A program made the translations under genes and the position numbers. A stretch of 64,000 bases of DNA from Scilla litardierei. Lineage: Eukaryota > Streptophyta > Magnoliopsida > Asparagales > Asparagaceae. The stretch's first letter is position 1. The number at the start of each line of letters is the position of its first letter. Of the stretch, positions 59,265 to 64,000 are shown one piece after another. The notes under the pieces were generated by a model. That model had not been told where the DNA came from. It did not search any database and was given only the letters and a program-made list of their open reading frames with translations. The stretch lies in the NCBI GenBank assembly GCA_030789695.1, contig CM061133.1:96305128-96369127 (forward strand). Reading direction: 5' to 3'.

Positions 59265-59495
59265 TGCATAGAGAGTCCACCTGCTGGCCAGCTCGTGGCT
59301 CATGCCGCTTATCTCTACCACTATTAATCACTTGTCACTGGTAAACACTTAATGCATAGAGAGTCCACCTGCTGGCCAGCTCGTGGCTCAGGCCGCTTAT
59401 CTCTATCACTATTAATCACTTGTGCACTAGAGAGTCCACCTGCTGGCCGGAGTGGCGGATCAGGCCAACTCGGGGCTCAGGCCGCTTATCTCTTC
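59265..59495. repeat. Tandem repeat of about 70-88 bp, three units
   Basis: Units begin at about 59265, 59353 and 59423 with tgca(t)agagagtccacctgctggcc...ggccgcttatctct. Confidence 0.9.
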
Positions 59496-59588
59496 CCCCA
59501 CCCATATGTGTCGAGCGTTGGGGTTTCCAACTCACTAAGCTCGCTTCTGGAACACGAGCCAGGAATATAATATTGTAGCGTGCGCTAC

Positions 59589-59722
59589 GCAATCACGATG
59601 AATAATCACTATGCAAAGACATGAACAGATATTTGCGTACCGTTAATTTAAATTAAACGTGACAGGCAAAATGCAATGACATGAACATATTCGCGTACCG
59701 TTAATTGAAAGTAAACATGACA
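59589..59722. repeat. Tandem duplication of about 65 bp
   Basis: atgcaaagacatgaaca...gcgtaccgttaatt is repeated as atgcaatgacatgaaca...gcgtaccgttaatt. Confidence 0.85.
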
Positions 59723-60320
59723 TGGTAATTGTGCAACATGCTAAAAGTCGGAATTAGCTTCGTTGTCAAGCTAATTCCCCAATTTGCGCCTAGGCGAGTT
59801 TCATATCTTCGCCTAGCCTCTTTTACGCCTACAACATGCAAATGGCCTAAAACATGGCCTAAACCCTAAGTGGCAAGTTTCACTTGCCTAGCACCGGGGA
59901 TGACGATCAACCTCGTCACACGGATGCTATCTACGAGGAAATCGCTGTTTAGGGGGAAACAAACACCAAACACATGAAATTAATTAGGGTTTCATAAAGA
60001 TATAGATAAGTTAAGAAAACAACGGTAGATCGATTTCTTACCGAGAGGAGACGGAAGGAACACTCTGGGGAACCCTAGGATCAAATCTGGAAGAGATTGG
60101 AGAAGTTTGGGGAAACTAGGGTTTTGGGGGATTTGGGGATTTTGATGGGGTTTGATGAGATTTTGGGGAAGATGAGAGGTAGATAGGGTAGATGGATGGT
60201 TTGGATGATGGATTTAGGGCTTGGAATGGAGAAATGGAGCTTGGAGGAAGGTGGGGGATCAATGGGGGCGATTTTAGGGTTTAGGGTCGAGTTGGAGGGG
60301 AAGAAAACGTTTGGGTTGGG

Positions 60321-60328
60321 TATTTATA
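60321..60328 (-). promoter_or_regulatory. TATA box of element E LTR
   Basis: TATAAATA, minus strand, about 45 bases downstream of the array. Confidence 0.65.
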
Positions 60329-60369
60329 GGCTAGGCTGGCGGCTAGGGCAAAACTAGGGTTTACAGCAC

Positions 60370-60790
60370 TAGTTAGTCGGTCAAAGAACAACCACTGACC
60401 GACTAGTTTGACAACTAGTCGGTCGGTCGACCAACGCAGACCGACTAAGTGTAAACAGTAGCTACAGGTGAAATTAGGATTCTAGAGTTAGTCGGTCCAT
60501 GAACAAGTACTGACCGACTAGTTTGGCAACTAGTCGGTCGATGAACGTTCTTAGACCGACTAAGAGTAAACAGTAACTGATACAAAAATAATTTGATGAG
60601 TTAGTCGGTTCAAGAAGCATTGCTGACCGACTAGTTTGCAACCTAGTCGGTCAACCAACGTTCTTAGACCGACTAACGATAAACAGTAACTCCTGAGAAA
60701 TTTAGAAAGCTAACTAGTCGGTCCAAGAAGGATTGCCGACCGACTGGATCGTCATCGAGTCGGTCGGTGGCCCTTCTTACACCGGCTAAT
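60370..60790. repeat. Array of GACCGACTAG/CTAGTCGGTC inverted repeats, element E LTR
   Basis: Four tandem units of about 115 bp (starts near 60370, 60485, 60599, 60714), each with a hairpin GACCGACTAG-(7-8 nt)-CTAGTCGGTC and two flanking half-sites TAGTCGGTC and GACCGACTA. The half-sites are better kept than the DNA between them. Confidence 0.9.
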
Positions 60791-61058
60791 GAGCACAGAA
60801 AGTACCGATACGGAGCGCGGGGCCCCGGGATCGATTCCTAAGACTCCTAGGCTTGATCTAATAGTTAGATACGACCGTTATGAAGCCCGTCACGAGTGAC
60901 AAACTTCGAAATCGACAATCCTAAGAAAGAAGCGAGAAAATACGACGAATCGATCGAAAATGAAAACTACGGAGACGAAAACCACACAAGAGGAGAAAAT
61001 CCACCAAAACATATATTATAATATATAAAATCCAGATACATGAAAAGCAGTCGTTACA

Positions 61059-61073
61059 TCCTCCCCAACTTAA
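61059..61073 (-). other. Polypurine tract of element E
   Basis: TTAAGTTGGGGAGGA on the minus strand, directly before the LTR. Confidence 0.85.
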
Positions 61074-61103
61074 GAAAAATTCCGTCCTCGGAATTTCCAA
61101 AAC

Positions 61104-64000
61104 TCACGAGTCCGGAAACAAAAGTGGAAAACGCTCTCGCATCTCATCCTCATTCTCCCAAGTAGACTCTCCAGGCGAGCCGTGTCGCCACATCACCCTC
61201 ACAAGATTGACAATCTTGTTCCGAAGCGATTTCTGACGCCTGTCCAGAATCTGCACGGGATCCTGGTCATACGTCATATCGGGGCGAACGGTAATCTCCG
61301 AAAAATCCACCGCATGAGACGGATCGCTAATGTATCGACGAGCTGTGACACATGGAAAACATTGTGAACTCCTTCCAAAGATGGCGGCAAGGCCAAGCGA
61401 TAAGCTACCTCGCCAACCCTCTCCAAAACGTCAAACGGTCCAATGTATCGCGGGCTCAACTTTCCACGCTTCCCAAAACGAATCACACCACGATTCGGGG
61501 AAATCTTCAAGAACACATGGTCACCCGGCTGAAACTCCAAAGGACGACGTTTAGCATCCGCCCAATGCTTAAAACGGTCCTGAGCAATTCTCAACCTCTC
61601 CCGAATATTCCTGACGATATCCACGGCCTCAACGATCATCTCAGGTCCCAACAACTCCCGATCACCAACGTCATCCCAACTCAATGGCGATCGACATTTC
61701 CTCCCATAAAGAGCGGCGAAAGGCGCCATGCTAATACTCGCCTGGAAGCTGTTGTTGTAAGAGAACTCCACCAAGTGTAGATGGTCCTCCCACGAACCCT
61801 TGAAATCCAACATGCACGCCCTCAGCATGTCTTCCAAAATCTGAATCGTCCTCTCGGACTGGCCATCCGTCTGCGGATGGTACGCCGTGCTGAAACTCAG
61901 ACGCGTACCCAAGCTCTTCTGCAAACTCTGCCAGAACTGAGATGTGAACCTCGTGTCTCTGTCAGACACGATACTCACGGGGACTTCGTGAAGTCGCATA
62001 ACTTCCTGCACGATTCACGTTACATCACTATCCAAACTAGGAAAAGGAATTAAAGACGGAGAGTAAAAGAATTTTACCTCCATATATCTCCTTGCTAGCG
62101 CCTCAGTGGACTGTCCCACTCGGAACGGAATAAAGTGCGCAGATTTGGTCAATCGATCCACGATCACCCAAATCGCGTCATTCTGCTTCGGACTCCGAGG
62201 TAGTCCAGTCACGAAATCCATAGTGATGTGTTGCCACTTCCACTCCGGAATCGGAAGCGGTTGTAGCAACCCGGCCGAACGCTGATGCTCCGCCTTCACT
62301 TGCTGGCAAACCAAGCACTTGGCTACACTCCGAGCCACGCTCCTCTTCATACCATGCCACCAATAATTCAGACGAAGATCCTGGTACATCTTGGTGCCAC
62401 CAGGATGCACAGAATACGGCGAACTGTGTGCCTCCACCATCAGCTCATCTCTGATATCCCCAGCAGGCACACACAACCTGGCTCCAAACCTCAGCGAGCC
62501 ATCCTCATGAATCAAGAAGTCAGTCCGCAGACCGGCTTCCACCATCTCCCGAATCCTCACCAGCTTCGGATCCTCGGCCTGGCCAGCCTTAATCCGATCC
62601 ACGATCGTCGACTGTACCTGCATGTACATCAACGAAGAAGCCTCCCCAGGAAGGACAATTTCCACTCCAGACTCGCAAAAATCCTGCTGCAATCTCCACT
62701 GCGAGGTCAAAATCATCACCGCTGGCAGCCTACTCAAAGCATCTGGAACCACATTCACCTTGCCAGGGTGATACTGCAAATCAATATCATAATCCGCCAT
62801 AAGCTCCAACCATCGACGCTGTCGCATGTTGAGCTCCTTCTGAGTGAAAATATACTTCAAGCTTTTGTGATCGGTGAAAATCTTCACTTTCTCACTCAGC
62901 AAGAAGTGCCTCCAAATCTTAAGAGCAAACACAACGGCAGCCAACTCCAAATCATGCGTCGGGTAATTCTTCTCATGAACCTTAAGCTGACGAGACGCAT
63001 ACGCCACAACATGCCCATGCTGATGCAACACACAACCGAGACCCTTGCCGGAAGCATCGCAAAAGATCTCAAATCCACCGCTGCGATCAGGCACAACCAA
63101 AATAGGGGCAGTCGTCAACCTCTCCTTCAGAACACCAAAAGCACTCTCACAATCACCCGACCAAACATAAGCAACATCCTTCCGCGTCAACCTGGTCATC
63201 GGCTCAGCAATACGAGAAAAGTCCTTAATGAATCGCCGATAATAACCAGCAAGCCCAAGAAAACTCCGAATCTCAGACGCCGACGACGGAACATGCCACT
63301 CCCTGATGGCCCTAATCTTCTCGGGATCCACAGAAATACCACCTCCAGACACCACATGCCCCAGAAAAGCAACTCGATCCAGCCAAAACTCGCACTTCGA
63401 AAACTTAGCATACAACCGATGCTTCCTCAAAATCTCCAACACCGTCCTCAAGTGCGAGGCATGCTCTTCCTCCGACTTCGAATAGATCAGAATGTCGTCA
63501 ATAAAGATAACGACAAACTTATCCAAAAAGTCGTAGAAAATCAGGTTCATCAGATTCATGAAAACTGCGGGCGCGTTAGTTACGCCAAAAGGCATAACCA
63601 CAAACTCATAGTGTCCATACTTCGTCCTGAACGCTGTCTTCGGAACATCTCCCTTCTTCACCTTCAACTGATGGTAACCACTCCTCAAATCCAACTTAGA
63701 AAACACCCTCGAACCTCCAAGATGATCAAAAATATCATCAATGCGAGGCAACGGGTATTTATTCTTAATGGTCACCGCATTCAACTCCCGATAATCCACG
63801 CACATGCGACGCGAACCATCCTTCTTCTTAACCAACAACACCGGTGCTCCCCACGGAGACACGCTAGGATTAATATAACCCTTCTGCAAAAGCTCATCCA
63901 ACTGCTTCCGCAACTCTTCCAACTCTGCAGGTGCCATACGATACGGCGCCTTCGAAATCGGCTGCGCACCTGGAACAAGATCGATAGAAAATTCCAAAGC
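61104..64000 (-). pseudogene. Element E pol: RT, RNase H, integrase, chromodomain (partial)
   Basis: Open from the window end: reverse transcriptase ([37 protein letters not shown], catalytic [11 protein letters not shown]), RNase H ([27 protein letters not shown]), integrase zinc site ([19 protein letters not shown]) and core ([44 protein letters not shown]), GPY/F module (LSPRYIGPFDVLERVG). A frame change near 61300 leads to a chromodomain-like end (PVQILDRRQKSLRNK) to 61104. A 72-bp GT...AG segment with a stop interrupts the integrase at 62006-62077. Catalytic motifs are intact, so this is one of the better preserved pols here. Confidence 0.93.
62006..62077 (-). other. Intron-like 72-bp insert in element E integrase
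   Basis: Flanks read YME and EVMRLHEVPVS, the usual continuous integrase sequence. The insert begins GTAAAATT and ends GTGCAG on the minus strand, is AT/T-rich and contains an in-frame TGA. Its removal would leave the frame unchanged. Confidence 0.6.

Larger units (their letters stand above)
58559..61058 (-). repeat. Element E 3' LTR (2500 bp)
   Basis: Minus-strand TGTAACGACTGC at 61058 to GTCGTGACA at 58559. Contains 7-bp and about 70-90-bp tandem repeats, the palindrome array and a TATA box. Confidence 0.85.
58559..64000 (-). mobile_element. Element E: chromodomain-type Ty3/gypsy (Tekay/Del-like), 5' part beyond window
   Basis: 2.5-kb 3' LTR (58559-61058), polypurine tract and pol on the minus strand; gag, protease and 5' LTR lie to the right of the window. 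Long LTR, pol type and a degenerate chromodomain tail fit the Tekay/Del group. It inserted into copia C gag. Confidence 0.88.

Noticed and set aside
59352..59570. 72-codon ORF in element E LTR
   Set aside because: Translation of the 70-88 bp tandem repeat.

Overview
This is plant nuclear DNA, most likely from a flowering plant and probably a eudicot. The window is a nest of LTR retrotransposons around one intact host gene, a five-unit polyubiquitin gene with a leader intron. I see no bacterial features, rRNA, tRNA or CRISPR. Element names below are mine.

Layout. 1-1369: right part of a SIRE-like Ty1/copia LTR, inserted in the 3' LTR of an Athila-like Ty3/gypsy element (element 1, minus strand, 1370-10609). 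Element 1 has gag, protease and a third ORF but no pol. 10610-13799: pol of a related element (element 3), whose 5' LTR (13800-14505 plus 22432-23387) is split by a nearly full-length copia element (copia A, minus, 14506-22426, target-site duplication GTTTC). 23388-23699: scrap of another copia gag-protease (copia F), cut by copia B (plus, from 23700), a close relative of copia A in opposite orientation that runs into a 500-N gap (30671-31170). 31171-33394: noncoding, LTR-like. 33395-40558: 5'-truncated SIRE-like copia (copia D, minus) with a third ORF downstream of its RNase H. 40559-48890: 5'-truncated Athila-like element 2 (plus), again without pol. 48891-51180: remnants including another decayed third ORF. 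51666-54100: polyubiquitin gene. 54640-55676: 65-bp tandem repeats and a GRF-zinc-finger pseudogene. 56123-58558: rearranged copia C. 58559-64000: chromodomain-type Ty3/gypsy element E (minus; LTR and most of pol), cut by the window end.

The most interesting signal is shared by unrelated elements. Each family carries its own dense array of short CpG-containing palindromes just upstream of a TATA box: ACAGTCGACTGT in the SIRE-like copia, ACCCGATCGGTT in elements 1 and 3, CACTCGGCCGAGTG in element 2, and GACCGACTAG...CTAGTCGGTC in element E. In the three elements with a third ORF, the array occurs twice: in the LTR promoter and again just upstream of the third ORF, followed by its own TATA box. 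The predicted third-ORF proteins contain basic, NLS-like stretches and show no obvious signal peptide or full transmembrane segment. My inference is a family-specific cis-array plus trans-factor circuit (transcriptional or anti-silencing) rather than an envelope gene. The two Athila-like elements share a pol-less gag-protease-array-third ORF layout and a hairpin with a conserved AGGCAA loop and covarying stem after the protease ORF.

Most element ORFs are broken by stops or frameshifts. All family assignments come from motifs read by eye; no database search or alignment was run.
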